The notes: generated by a model from the sequence alone, not told the origin. Counted from the stretch's first letter, positions 32,225-60,220 are shown. The stretch is 64,000 bases of DNA from Engraulis encrasicolus (GCF_034702125.1 NC_085867.1:42795983-42859982), one strand, 5' to 3'. Program-made: numbers and translations.

Positions 32225-33134
32225 AATGTAGGCCCTGTTTCCATGGTGGTGGGGGAAAGGCATGTTCTCGGAAATGTGGGGACATGAAGTTGTGGAACAT
32301 TGGGCCTATATTTGACTAATTTGAAATTGGAAAAAATGGAGCAGCAGGCCATAAGCTGTGGGACTATTGGGTTGTGGGAACAGAGCTGACCCCGTTTTAC
32401 AGTAGGCCTATACTAATTTAACAAAATGAAACGTAGCAATGCAAGCCTATGGGAAACAGAACATCAGTAAAGCAATCTTTCTGCTGCTTTAGCCTACTTT
32501 TGCCAAGAACAGCTAAATTGTACCCAAACCTAAACCAACCCTAAACCAAACATCTGCGTGTATATAGGCCTACGCAGCAGCAAGACGACATTTTTCACCG
32601 GATTACACTGCACAAAATAAAGTCTTCATCTTTTTTTGTCAGTGACAATGACATTGACTGGATTCAAAAAGTTTTTGTATGAGGGTGAAAAATTCTGAAG
32701 CAAGCAGTGATATGCTGAAATAAATAGCCTACACTAGGTTATTTGTTTCAGGCTACAATCCTAATTAATAACCTGTGTTGTGTAAATCTAGTGTGGGCCT
32801 AACCACTGCAACCTTATTAATTAATCAGTAGCCTAGAATGCAGACCATGAGCCATTGATTAACATTTTGGTGGCTGCAGCAGCCAGCCAGCCAGCTAGCC
32901 AGCCAATAATTTCACCAGCCAGCCATTATCCTAAATACAAACGCTTCGGGATCTACATACGCTCTCTCATACAGGTCACTCACTCTGGTCTAAATTGGCG
33001 CGAAAACCACGGGACCAGACGAGAGTAGACAAACGAGAGAGGTGCGCGTGCCGTACGTGCTAGTTTCCTTTGGGCCAGTTCAAGTGGTCAGTTAACGGCA
33101 TCAGAAACTCAGTTTGGCTAACCTGACCAGAGAT

Positions 33135-34911
33135 ATGTCTGATAGAGGTAATAGAGGGTATATTGAGGATATTTTTAACCGACGAGGCAAAAAAGTTGGC
33201 GAACTATGGGAAAGGCATGGAGAAACCACTGCTGTGTGTACAGACTTCAGCGGTAGCGAGCTCTCCTCGTGCGACGAGTGGGATAGTCTATCGGAGTCGG
33301 AGGACTCGGACTGTTGTGCGGACTCGGACGACTGGAGCGAAGACGGTACAAGTTGCACCAAGTGCACGTGTTGGTATCAACACCAAGATAAGTTAAATGC
33401 AGGTAAGATCGAAAATTTCTCCCAAATATTATGTCTATCTTCTACTTATTGTCATGCTAGCCAAGGCAGTGCAGGCAGCTGTGTGCAAGGTAGGTATTGA
33501 AAAGACTTCTGCTGCATCGAACACATCCACAGTAGAGGCTACATCGAATCGTTTTGTTTCGGTCTTGCATTTAACTTATCTTTGTGTTGATACCAACACG
33601 TGCACTTGGTGCAACTATGTTCAGACAACATTGACATGACTCAGCCAACGTGAGTGACGCTCGACCATTGAGAGCAATCAACCCATATGATGTTCATTTG
33701 TTCTAGAACAATGTTACACCTGAGTCAGACAATTAGGCTATACACCTGAGTCAGTATTAAGTAGCAAAGAATAGCAAGAAGATACAAGCATACCAAATTG
33801 GACATAATCGGCATTGGAAAATACCCCTATAAAATCTTCTGGAATGTGTCGTTTATCCTCTTTGGCTAAGGAAAACTTGCGCAGAAAACTGTCTGCCACA
33901 ATGTGGCGCATTTCTCGAAAGCATGGTTGTAGCAGTTAGCAACTTGGGTAGACTAATGCCAATGGGAAATTGCATTGCAACCAACAAAGTAGGGCCTAAC
34001 AACTGTTAGTTCTACGCTTCTGAGAAATGCACTGCTGGTTTGTCACCTTTGACATTTCATGTGGGAGAGGGCAATGCTACAGATGACCAAAGAAGGTTTG
34101 AAGAAGCGGTTTGCTAATGCAACTTAATGCTATGACTAATGTAGGCCTAAATATTATAAATATTAAATATTATATATATATATATATACGGTATATATAT
34201 TCCCCTATTTCGACATGTGACTTTGAGCATTGATTGTTTAAAAATATGCTATTCACCACAGTGTCCCCCAATTCCATGGAAATCTGCTACATTTCACCTG
34301 AAAAGACCGGCCATTTACCACCACATATAATTTACTAACTTAATTGGACATTTAAAATGCTGATGGTTTAAGGAACTAAACTCTGTAGCCTACTGTTTGT
34401 AGGCCTATTGTAATGTTTCAAGTGGATTTGGAATTTGTTTAATGTTAGTCCATTGTTGAGACTGGTTGTCTGGCATAAACCTAATTATCAATTTTATCCA
34501 TTCCTCTCATCAACAGCAAAGATGAGGAGGCAAGAAAAGGAAGATGACGAGAAGAAGAAAATGAAGACGGAAGTGAAGGAAGAACAGGAGGTGAAGATGG
34601 AAGAGGAGGAGGTGAAGATTAAAAAGGAAGAGGAAGAAGACGGTGTGAAGAAGGAGGTGGAAGAGAAGAGCCTAAAGAAAGAGGAGGGGGAAGAGCATGA
34701 GGTGACGAGGGAGGATGAGGAGGAGCAAAAGATTAAGGAGGAGAAGATCGATAAGGAAGTGGGGGAAGAAGACAAGGTGAAGAGGGAAGAGGAAGAACAT
34801 GTGATGAAGAGAGAGGAAGAGGAGGAGAAAAAGAGGAAGAGGGGAGAGGAAGAAAGCGAGATGAAGAGGAAGAAAAGTGTAAGAGGGAAGCGCGGGAAGA
34901 AGACAAGATGA
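33135..34911 (+). CDS. small acidic / Lys-Glu-rich protein, gene B (uncharacterised, two exons)
   Basis: Exon 1, 33135-33402, starts MSDRGNRGYIEDIF and has a Ser/Asp/Glu-rich stretch (ELSSCDEWDSLSESEDSD, then DDWSEDG) and a small Cys cluster (CTKCTCW). A clear donor (gcag|gtaagatc, phase 1) joins an acceptor at 34515-34516 (catcaacag). Exon 2, 34517-34911, continues in frame as about 130 residues of almost only Lys, Glu, Asp, Arg and Val, ending SVRGKRGKKTR. It should be a long charged helix with a basic tail. A poly(A) signal is at 35374-35379. The layout (acidic exon 1, phase-1 intron, charged exon 2) is that of gene C, and the DDWS(D/E) words agree, but overall similarity is low. Function unknown. 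The low-complexity second exon could also be a chance open frame in a purine-rich tract, though the splice fit argues against that. Confidence 0.6.
33903..34032. mobile_element. MITE in the gene B intron, GCATTTCTCGAAAGC ends
   Basis: gcgcatttctcgaaagcatg and cgcttctgagaaatgcac form an imperfect inverted pair, with agttagcaac / aactgttag inside. The end type is close to the element at 47157-47333. Confidence 0.65.
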
Positions 34912-36661
34912 GTAAGAAGGCGAGCTGAACAGGGAGGAGGAGAGATGAAGCGGGAAGATTGGGGCCGTTTAGAATTGAAGGTTACGGGGGTGGGGCATAA
35001 GCAGCCACAGCACAGGAAATGCTGAGGAGATGAGCTGCCATTCACCTGGCACTGGCTAGAGTCCAGTGTCCAGCCGTTGGCCACCAAAGTTGTTCAAGTG
35101 CCTTATTTCTTGGGCCGCCATACATTATTTGTGACTGATCAATGTTTATACTTACCTTCCCAAAGTTTACTTTTATATAATTATTTACTATTAGGACATT
35201 TTTGTACAGTTTATTACGATTACCATTGCTGCACTATTAAGCACTTCTACTACCATGTGCAGGAGTTTCTTTTGTCCTTGTTTGTCAGGACATGTTTCTT
35301 CCCTAGATTTTTCAATTCAGTTGATTCTATGTGTATGTGTGAGTTGCCTCATACACGTGTTCCTAGTTGTTTGAATAAAAGACTCAGATGTCAAAAGTCA
35401 TCATTACATGTTTATTACATACAGTGTTCATTACATACAATACAAACAGGGCGGTATCAAGAAATTATGCCATATACCTTAAGGTATCAGCATCATTTAT
35501 TGACACCTTGGAAGGTACCGTGTCACATTGCTCTACCATTAACTCATTTCTTAGTGAAAAAAGCTCCTGCTGCTTAATGTGGTAAATTCTCTTACATAAC
35601 CTAAATAAAGGTTTTAACAGAAACTCCCAAATCAAGACTGTTAGCTGTGGCTGCAGCTGTTAAACCTGCCATTTAATGCATGTTTCACTCTGGAATGCTT
35701 TCTGAACAGTTAAGCAACTGTGTCTTTTCACACCTTTTACAAGTAAATGACACATCAAGCACCTGTGATGAGATGTCTAGCATGTGCTAATGTCACATTT
35801 TCACACCTACTTCATGGCGAGTAGGGAGCCTGTGGCGCTTCTTTGGGCATGTGCTGTATTGCCCCAACTTGACCCACACTGTAAAGAAAATCATCTTAGC
35901 ACCCACAGCGCCAGTACATTTATGAAACACTGCTTCAGTGACTGCTGTTACTGTACTTGAATGAACACCATGACAAGGTTGGCAGCAACATGGGCATCTG
36001 TCCCTAGGATGATTTTATTTCTCCACTCCATTATTTTGACTTTCAATTTCATGTCATGAGCAAAGTATAACGGCATGGAGAAAAGGATCTCCAAGTGAAG
36101 CTTATAAGGGCCCAAAAGTTCTGGTGCACGGTATACTACATTGTGGTAATTAGGTTAGGCAGTTAACACTTCTTTTGTGTACTGCGGTATGATGGACATT
36201 CTATAAGGCACATGCCTTCCCCATTTTTTGAAGTCTGCATCATGCAGACATGCATACCACACATTAAAACTATGGGACTGGCAGTGGCTACTGTATGTGT
36301 GGCCTGAAACTACACCACCAACTGATCAGGTGAGGGTCAAAAATCCTGGTGTGACACATCCCTGTAGACCCACAAATAAATATATCACTGCTCCATTTTT
36401 TTTGTAACAGATCCAGTAAGACACTATAACGTAGGCATATTTTTAGAAGTGGTGAGATTATAGGATACTTTGGTGTACATGTATTGTTAAAAAAAAAACA
36501 CATAGGCCCTATCACCATTAAGAGTTGTTGGGACTGAAGTCCTTGCATAGTGGCTAGACTCCACCATCATCAATACAAGATCCTGGTGAAAAACGAATAA
36601 ATCTTGACACTTATTAGAACAAAGTGAAAGCATAATCAAAGCTACACGCTACATATTAGAG

Positions 36662-36986
36662 CAGGGATGGGCAACTTTCATGATAAGGAGGGCTGTATTT
36701 TTTCATCAATACCATCGCTGGACCATATCACCACGAATCTGACAATAACTTACAGAATTTGAGGTGTAGTTGGTTGCTCACTGACTAGACTGACAAAGTT
36801 GTTTGGAAGGAATAGGAGAGTTCTTTATTGGCCAACAGTATAATTACAATGGATTGATTTAGTAGTGTTTTTTTCTATTTTATTTGATTTTACTTTATGT
36901 ATTTTTTAAAATGTGTTTTATCAATGGGCTGCACTGAGTGAGAAGGCGGGCCGCATCTGGCCCCCGGGCCTCCAGTTGCCTATCCC
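36662..36986. mobile_element. hAT-type MITE, CAGGGATGGGCAACT ends
   Basis: Ends cagggatgggcaact and agttgcctatccc; 8-base duplication tattagag at 36654-36661 and 36987-36994. The right end has lost its last two bases. Confidence 0.88.
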
Positions 36987-37927
36987 TATTAGAGTGTATA
37001 ACTATTGGCAACTTATTTTGACCAGGGTGTGTATTGATTACTATTACTGTCTGGTGAAACAGTGCACTATTCTGTGCATCCCCTCCCCCAGCCACAGTAA
37101 TGCTCTGCCTCTTGTTTCACTGGGCATGTGTGAATCTGCAGTATTAATGGCTCACACAAAAGGCCCCTCAGGTGTTGTCGGCAACATATCCAAGCCTAAA
37201 TACAGTTGTGCACTTTGAGCAGATGGGTACTAATAAGAATAATACAAATAACAATATATATAGGCCTAGCTGTATTTATTATTATTACTCAAGAACACTT
37301 TACAGTACAGAATTTAACAGTAGTAAGACATGCAGTAAAACATTTGTGATGTTTTGTACACACTGGAGTCTAATTTTCTGTCGACTTTCACTCGCCGTCC
37401 TCTTTATAAGCTGATGCAAGACTTGGTAGTTGTAGATTTGTGTGCAAAGACCTAACATAATCCATGCTTGTCACCATTTGGATGCACTTAGAACGAGAAA
37501 TGCACTCAGAGTGTGCAGACCTCTGCCAAGGAATCTGTTTGATAGAACAAAAATCTGTTTGATAAAAGGTGTGACTATGTTACACCCTATTCTTTCTGAC
37601 TTGTTTTTATGTTGTTAGAAACTGTAATGCACTTCATCACTTGTTCCTTTTTTCAAACGTATTACATTTAAATGAACTTTTAACAAAATCTATCATAAAC
37701 AACAGATTCGGATAGGTGGAGGGGTGGAGTGGGAGGGGGTGTTGCCCAGGGGTGCAAATAGGACCCCAACTGCTGAACGTTGGGGGTGGTACGAGTTGGA
37801 AAGAAAGTGGTCCCACCCATGGAGGTAATACATATAGCCTAAGGTTGCACCACCACCACATTTATACACAGGGAAGAGCTAATAGAAGCTTATCACACAG
37901 TAGATTAACTCAGTGTGTGAGCTCACC

Positions 37928-39564
37928 ATGGCAAAAAGACTTTTTGAAGTAAGCCAAAGGATTGAGCAGGAGCTGAGTGAAGAGCAGTCAGCTGACCTGT
38001 ACTCCAGTGAAGATGACCTGTACTCCGAGGACTGGAGCGACGAGGAGGACTGGTATGACTTAGACGACTGGAGTGACAAAGAAGACAAGATGTCCAGTGA
38101 CGTGACCGCGAGCAAAGAAGAAGATGACGGAAAGGGTCCTCAGTGCCCGCTGCGCCAAGAGGTGAAGCGCAAAGTTATAGAGCGTCGCCGTGCCATACAA
38201 TCAGGTAAGACACTGTAAAGATATGTACAGGGCCGTATTAAAATGGCCTTGGCCTGACCCCCCCCCCCCATGGCAAATTTCGATACAAATGTACATAGTG
38301 TCATTATTACGAGCAAGGATAACATGTCTACCAACTGTCCTTAACACAACAGATGAGTTTTTCAACATTGTATCTTGTCACAATTCTGTTGGCACTTTTG
38401 GTCTATCAGGGGCCCTGTGGCAGATGGGGGCCCGAGGCTGCAGCCCTATCTAGCCTGTGCATTAATCCTCCCCCTGGATATGTCTGATGATAATGTGGAA
38501 CATAAGTGTGGTCTGAGGCACTCAACACATTCTTTTATGTGCTCAGATGGGCATTCTGTGAGATACCTTTCAGAAGTTTCATTGAAGAGGGATCCCCATT
38601 TTTTTGTCTTTACATAGCTCAAATTCCAGTGATCAGGGTCAATTTTTTAGAATGGTCTCTGTTGTGGTTCTAAACATGCAAACTGTGGTTGTAACGTTGT
38701 GGCCTCCCGGGGCATCGATTGGTGGGAGGGAGGAGTCGTGTCTGGTGGACCAGCTCAAGCTTATTCGTTTTGTCGTTGTCATTGTCATTAGAGAACAGAA
38801 AACGGCGGAGATTGGAGAACGGCATCATGAGCACCGTGTTCGAGTCACACAAGGACTTCATGCGGCAAACCCTGAAGGCGGCACAGCACGACCTACAGCT
38901 AGAGGAAAGAAGGCACACAAAGATAATGGCCCAACAAGCAGAGCTCCACACACTGTGGATACAGCAGCAGAGACAGCAGGAAGAGCAGCAGAGACAGCAG
39001 CTGTCTGAAAATGCACATCTTCACAAGGCACTCTTTGGGGTGATGGCCGACCTTGTCAAGGTGGTCCGGGAGAAGAGGTGAGGAGCACATGAGTCACTAC
39101 TGAAACCTGCTCTGCTATTAACCCTTGCCACTCATGCCATGCACCACGTTCCAGTATTGTTTCACTTTTTACCTTATGGACACTTAAGCTACACTGTTAT
39201 GCATGGATGGCCTTGTTATACACCTGTAAATAATGCACAGACCTAGAGCAATACTGCGAACACTTGTGAACATTTGCCGAAAACAGTTCCATCAACGTTG
39301 TCCGCAAATTTTGTTCCATAGAACCTAGAACTGCATAATGTAAAAACACCTTGTGTGTATTATGTGTCAGCTACTTGATACCCTACAGTATCTCCCCCCT
39401 GTGAATCAATAAAATAGCTGTACTCCACTCTACTCCACAGAGGACAAGAGGCGCAGGGCCTACAGGAGTTAGAAGCCACAATGGAGAGGATCCGTCAGAC
39501 ATACAGAGATGGAGAGGCAGGGGAGGCTGAAGGAAGAGGAAATGAAGAAGCTCATGGCAGCTGA
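37928..39564 (+). CDS. small acidic protein with coiled coil, gene C (uncharacterised, two or three exons)
   Basis: Exon 1, 37928-38204, begins MAKRLFEVSQRIEQELSEEQ, then a Tyr/Trp/Asp/Glu stretch (SEDWSDEEDWYDLDDWSD) and a basic end (KRKVIERRRA). The donor (aatcag|gtaaga, phase 1) joins 38792, giving ENRKRRRLENGIMS, then a Gln-rich coiled coil (QQRQQEEQQRQQLSE) and ALFGVMADLVKVV. Reading on gives a stop at 39079-39081. But agaagag|gtgagg at 39077/39078 is a good donor, and ctctactccacag is an acceptor at 39440; that exon stays open to TGA 39562-39564 and adds more coiled coil (GLQELEATMERIRQTYRD). Poly(A) signals lie at 39606-39611 and about 39829. The start region matches gene A. Likely nuclear and self-associating; function unknown. 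Confidence 0.62.
39340..39436 (+). mobile_element. LINE 3' tail (L2/Rex1-like)
   Basis: ctacttgataccctacagta, tcaataaaatagctgtactc and (ctact)n parallel the tail at 27825-27885. It contains an AATAAA and provides the pyrimidine tract before the acceptor at 39440. Confidence 0.65.
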
Positions 39565-40191
39565 AGAGGTGGCAAGGATGGAAAACATCAGAGGGTGTGA
39601 GAAGAAATAAAATGGAAGCACAGATAAAAGTTCAGAGCGTGGGCTGATCACTGCCGAAACCTCAGTCAAACTCAACTTTAGTCAAACTCAACTTCAGTCA
39701 AACCTCGAACCTGTGCACTGCTGTATATTTGTTTTGCTGATGTTTGCAACTTTGTAAAGTCTCTTTTGGTTTGGTTTTTGCACTTGATGTGTACCTGTAC
39801 ATATTTTTGGGTTGATTTTTTTAATACAATAAATGTTATGCCATTGATGTTGTTTCAATATGGGCATATGGGGCAATATGGGCATGGCATGGGTCAGATA
39901 TTATGGGCTCTTTTGTTTACTATGACAAGCTGCGTGCAGAGTAAGACACATCAGATGCTGTTATTGGTTAAGTAAAGTGTTGTGGATAACATGCCTATCA
40001 CAGTAAACACAAGGGTGTGTTATATTGCAGTTTCATAGTGGGCCAAATACTAATGCCTTATTTTGTTTACTATGATGGTGGGCTAGGAAGGCGCATCGAA
40101 TCATCATGTGCAAACAAAGGCCCTGCTGTATGTTTTAAAATGGGTCTATCTTCAAGCGATAGAGTGTAGGTCTAATTCCATGTCAAAACTG

Positions 40192-40315
40192 CAGGAAATG
40201 AGTGCATATAAAATGTCAATGTGCAATGTCATTGTGTGCAGCGAGCACTGAGAGTTGTGGAGTGCTGTGTCACAATGACATTGGAGTTTCCCAGGTGGGG
40301 TTTCAGTTTCACACA
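40192..40315 (+). mobile_element. SINE tail fragment
   Basis: gtgctgtgtcacaatgacat and ttggagtttcccaggtgggg match the tail of the SINE at 14640-14960. The tRNA-like head is missing. Confidence 0.65.
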
Positions 40316-40462
40316 AGTTTCTGTGGCATGTCTTGCTGTAGATATAAGTAAGTACCACCACAAGCACACAATGCCACTGTAACGCAAAGCAGGGCTGGAC
40401 TGGTAATCTGGCATACAGGGCATTTTCCCAGTGGGCTGATTCCCATCTTTTCTTTTCTGAGC

Positions 40463-40686
40463 CAGTGTTTCTCAACCTTTTTGTCTCGCGTACCCCCCTA
40501 AACCTCTTAGTTGTACCATGAGTACCACCTAATTCATGTTCTATTCGCTTTCTCTGTCCTGATGTGACTGCATACATGTATATACATTTGTTATATTTGT
40601 TATAATAATAACATTTTTCCAAGTACCCCCCTGCAGGGTGCTCCCATACCCCTAGTGGTACACGTACCCCTGGTTGGGAAACACTA
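40463..40686. mobile_element. hAT-type MITE, CAGTGTTTCTCAACC ends
   Basis: Ends cagtgtttctcaacc and ggttgggaaacacta; inner gtacccccct / agtaccccc words. Flanks ttctgagc and ttctaagg agree at 6 of 8. Confidence 0.8.
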
Positions 40687-41523
40687 TTCTAAGGGACTGG
40701 CCCACATAGACGGGGTGGGGGGACATCGGTTCATCTTTAATATAGATAATGGACTGAGTCAATCAGGATATGCAATAAAAATGGCTTGTATGTGTGAGGG
40801 GCCCGGTTGAGCCAAAAATGGCCGTTTTTCTTTTTTTTGTCCCATGCCTCTCATCAGACCCTCTGCTCAGCTTACCACAGACAACCAGATAAAGCAGTTT
40901 GTACTATTTATATTCTGACAGAGGACGCTTGTGTTCAAACAACCCCCACGTAGATTCATAGATATACAGGCCGAGTCATCAGTGTACAACTCTTACCAGA
41001 AGAAGATGGTAGCATCATCTATATGAAGTGTAGATTGCCATTTTTCATGCCTGCCTCGTGGTATGTGTGAGTTTATGCGGTGGTGCGCTACATGGCTGGA
41101 GTAGAATATGGCATAATGTCTGGGGAACAAGCTCTCATGTGACGGCCCATATAGGCCTACCTAGATGGACTGGGATTCAGTTTTTTCCAAAGTGACATGT
41201 GAACGCAATCTCAGTGTTGCCTGCCAATTGACTGCAGTAGATGTGACCCTTAAAGGTGGGAATGGCATTGTGTAATGCTGAGGCTGGTTGGCTGCATTAC
41301 AATAGACTGCTAACCTATATCTTCTTCTGTGTCCCTCCCTCTTGATTTTGCATACTCACATTCCAACAGCTCTAGGCCATTACCGTATGTACTACTTCAA
41401 CACATACTGTATTTCAACATGTCTACACTTAAAGACAGAAAGAAAAAGGTGAAGAAAAAAATGTATTGTGGCCTACTGCAGCATGACGGGTAACAGTGCA
41501 GTGAATGCTGTGCACACAGACAC

Positions 41524-41555
41524 ACAGACCTGTATTAGTGTTAATACAGGTCTGT
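41524..41555. repeat. perfect short hairpin
   Basis: acagacctgtatta and taatacaggtctgt are exact complements around a 4-base loop. Confidence 0.85.
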
Positions 41556-41642
41556 GCACAGACTGTGCAGGGCCGCCGCTAGACATAAGCACATGATTTC
41601 CCCAACCATAGACTTTTCATCGAGAAACTTCCCAAACATAGA

Positions 41643-41945
41643 GGGTGTATTCCAATATGTGACCTTGCGTCCTCCACTTGTGCTTGTGGCCTTGTACCAG
41701 GAAGTAATATGTCATGATGACATCACTGACAAGACAACAGCATTATACTTCAATATCTCGCAAAAGCTCAATTGTAAAGTCATTTCATTTTCAAACAGGA
41801 TGGTATGAAGAATAGGCCCCCAAAATTGTTTTGGCTAGGCTGACAGCGGGGAAACTTAATTGCTTTCTCCACGGAGGCGGGGCATCAGCAAAACGTGAGG
41901 CCACAAGCCCAAGTGGAGGACACAAGGTCACATATTGGAATGCAC
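41643..41945. mobile_element. MITE with ~45-base inverted ends, TTCCAATATG family
   Basis: Left attccaatatgtgaccttg, cctccacttgtgcttgtgg and right ccacaagcccaagtggagg, caaggtcacatattggaat are inverted over about 45 bases. Partial relatives are at 28365-28440 and about 55500-55800. Confidence 0.85.
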
Positions 41946-42356
41946 AAAGAGACTACAAAACAGCTAATATACCTGAGAAGAAGACCATGAGAGTATGGCC
42001 AGGAGTACACAGAGTGCCTAGGGCACCAACCTGTGCTTGAGGCATCAGCTACTTTGCCCCCAAAACTGGAGCCTCTTAAATTGAGATTGACCAAAAACAT
42101 CATGAATATTTGTTTAATTACATAACAAAACATATATTTATTGTTAGTTAGTAGATTAGTGTTAGTGGTATTATATAATTATTATGAGGGCCTCCTGACC
42201 AGTTATACTTAGGGCCTCCAAAACCTTTGCAACAGCCCTGATGCTGTGGTAAGGCCTGACACTTAGAGTTATGGTCAGGTAAAACCAGGCTAGTGGTACC
42301 TTTCTTTATAGTGGTGTTAGATCCACGTTCTTTGTCCATGGTGCCTATTATATAAT

Positions 42357-42475
42357 AGGGTTTCCCAAACTTGACCACAACAAGGCAGCACGTATACCGG
42401 TAGATTCCAGTCAAGGCCCCCCTTACATGGGTCGTGATATACTATTTTTTCTGCGCACCCCCTTTCATCACCATA

Positions 42476-42568
<93 letters not shown>

Positions 42569-42769
42569 AGTCAAGGACGTGTCAGTGTATCATTGGGATG
42601 GAATCATGTTCATAGATGCAGTTAACTAATGGGAATATTGTTTAGCTGATTCTGGTTTGTTTTGGTGCACATTAATTAATCAATTATTTATTTTCATATT
42701 TGCGGACCCCTTTGCATCACTTCGCGGCCCCCAGGGGTCCCCGGCCCCCACTTTGAAAACAACTGGCCT
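42357..42769. mobile_element. hAT-type element containing a (GT)44 run, directly upstream of nup54
   Basis: Starts agggtttcccaaacttgacc and ends cccactttgaaaacaactg; inner words match 26740-27957. A GT run occupies 42479-42567. Its right end is only about 63 bases before the nup54 start codon. Confidence 0.65.
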
Positions 42770-42832
42770 AGGAACCTTGCGATCTTGTTCCTGTTCCTGT
42801 ACGGACGTAACAACAACAGGACAGCCGAAAAG

Positions 42833-57908
<15,076 letters not shown>

Positions 57909-57911
57909 CCG

Positions 57912-57913
<2 letters not shown>

Positions 57914-57993
<80 letters not shown>

Positions 57994-58053
57994 CTCTCTC
58001 TCACTTTCTCCCTCACATACATTCACACATGGACACACAAAATCTTTCTTGCG

Positions 58054-58116
<63 letters not shown>

Positions 58117-58150
58117 GCAGTCATTTCTCTCTCTCATTCATTCTATCTTA

Positions 58151-58181
<31 letters not shown>

Positions 58182-58225
58182 CCACACACACAGCCTCTCT
58201 CTGTGTCTTCTTCTCATTCTGTCTT

Positions 58226-58292
<67 letters not shown>
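57914..58292. repeat. (CA)n and (TC)n microsatellite cluster in the nup54 3' UTR
   Basis: CA runs at 57914-57990 and 58062-58114 (the latter preceded by alternating GC), and TC runs at 58151-58174 and 58229-58292. The first starts five bases after the stop codon. Confidence 0.95.
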
Positions 58293-58295
<3 letters not shown>

Positions 58296-58639
58296 CACAC
58301 ACACTCCCCTACACCTTGAATATTCAGCTCTTCCACAATCTAATAGAATAAAAACTTTTGCTACTGTCACAAAATGCAGCCGTGTTGGTCAAGTGCCTTT
58401 GTGAAGTGTTTAGGTTGGAGCAGTGCTGCTGTCCAAGGATTACATAGCTATCAGATGTCATGTTTGGTCAGGATCAGATCAGTGTGAAGACGATGCATTT
58501 ATTCTGAAATGGATTCGCCATGTATTGTATTGCATTCCAAAAAAACCCCTCTCTGACTATGAATGCAGCTCCATTTGTATATTAACGGAGGTTTATTTGG
58601 CATATACTTTCATACAGAGTTTTTTTTCTTCTTTTTTAA

Positions 58640-58798
58640 AATAAAGTCACAAGAAAATGCTTATTATGAGGCAGTGGTAACCCAGAGATGAAACATCATA
58701 GTTTCGCTATGATTATGCTGTATATACAATGTATTGCATTGGATTGTGTGTTTTTAGATAATGTCATTTTGGTAATGATGTCAATCTTGTTCAATAAA
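58640..58798 (+). terminator. nup54 polyadenylation signals
   Basis: AATAAA at 58640-58645 and again at 58793-58798 (gttcaataaagatc). Either would give a 3' UTR of 0.75-0.9 kb. Confidence 0.6.
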
Positions 58799-58944
58799 GA
58801 TCAAAGAAAGCTTAAGATTTTTTTTCTGTTGTAATTATCATTTCATATCATTTATAACATCTCTCAGTAATTCATACAGCCTGGCAAGCCAGACTATACC
58901 ATGAAAAATATATAGTCGGGCACATCCCGGTTTATAAAGCTGAG

Positions 58945-59217
58945 GGCCTGTGGGGGTCAGTGGCGGCTCAGTAGGGAAGCCTCTTAGGCAACCAGAAAGT
59001 TGCAGGTTCAAGCCCCGCTCTGTCCGACCCTCATCCATGTGTCTTTGAGCTAGATACTTAACCACAAATTGCTCCTGGTGGCAGGGTGGTACCCTGTGTG
59101 GAAGCCACAGCCACCAGTGTGTGAGTGTGAGTGTGAATGGGTGAATGTGAGACATGCATGTAAAGCGCTGTGTGTTCGAAGGAGTGGGAAATTGCTTTAT
59201 AAATGCTTTCCATTCAC
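58945..59217 (+). mobile_element. tRNA-derived SINE, second family
   Basis: Head with tcagtggcggctcagtaggg and a B-box (ggttcaagccc), a body with gctagatacttaaccacaaa, and a tail with tgtaaagcgctgtgtgttcg and ttgctttataaatgctttcc, the 3' sequence shared by L2-mobilised fish SINEs. Confidence 0.75.
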
Positions 59218-59367
59218 TAACTGTTGTTCTTCTGCCTCTGCGTGCTATGATCAACCAGAGCAACTGTTACTACCCCACTCCAACGATGGAAGACATCATT
59301 TGCCATCCTCTTGTGTCTGACCTCCAACAGTGCAGCACTTCGTGTTCATTCGGCTATAATTGAAGAG

Positions 59368-59373
59368 TTTATT
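59368..59373 (-). terminator. possible ppef2 polyadenylation signal
   Basis: TTTATT on the plus strand reads AATAAA on the minus strand, about 850 bases past the ppef2 stop. Position is the only support. Confidence 0.3.
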
Positions 59374-60220
59374 TGCGAAACGGTGTATCCTCCACCATTT
59401 TTGACTTTTGCATTTTATTATTTGAAACGACTGTTCAGAGGTCCCATCACCTATGTGTGATATCTTGCCATTCAAATATTTTGAGAACATTCTTTTTAAA
59501 CCTATCTAAAATGCTTTTTGCAATCCAATCCAATGGAATGGCCACTACAAACATGTCAATTTCCCAGCATTCTACAAAATGAAGATGCATCGTTTTGCAA
59601 ATAAACTCTTCAATTCATTTCCATTTATAAATCATTTCCAGTTTTTTCCATGAGAGGCAGTAGTAGTGTTGTGTCTATACACATCTGGAGATGCAGTATG
59701 TGTTAATCATTGGCGGCGAGTGTCCTCTGTCCAGACAAGTCCATTGTAGGACTTCTAGTTTCCAGGTCAATAGCTTAAATAACTTATATGTTGTAGAAAA
59801 ATATAACAAAAAAGTCTAAATGAACATTGTTAGCCTTCTCGGGCCAAGCTTTACGTCTGAATGATGCCACAGTTTTTAGTGTTCCATGGTCCATAAGTCA
59901 GCAAAAATATATATACAAAGGTCGTCCTCAAGGGCACTCCAGAGAGTACCCTAGGTTTAGGAGGTTCCTTCGGTCTGTAAACCATGTAATGGAAAAGCCC
60001 CACATGGGCTATGGCTTTTTGGTTTTCTAAATGAATAAAGCCACACCATTTCTATTAGTAGCAGATTTAACAATTATGTAACTAAACAAGCTGAACTATT
60101 CACAAAACCATCCTCTTGGAATGTGGCGGGTGGTCCACCCAGTTGTCATTTGCGACCAAGTAAGTTGCGAACTTAGTAAGCAACGACGCTGTGGAGAGAC
60201 GCACTCCTGGTCCGGTCCGG

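Noticed and set aside
34494..35087. 197-residue Ser/Phe-rich frame on the minus strand
   Set aside because: It mirrors the Lys/Glu repeat coding on the plus strand (gene B exon 2).
35077..35577. 166-residue open frame
   Set aside because: It lies in the 3' UTR of gene B, is AT-rich and spans the poly(A) signal.
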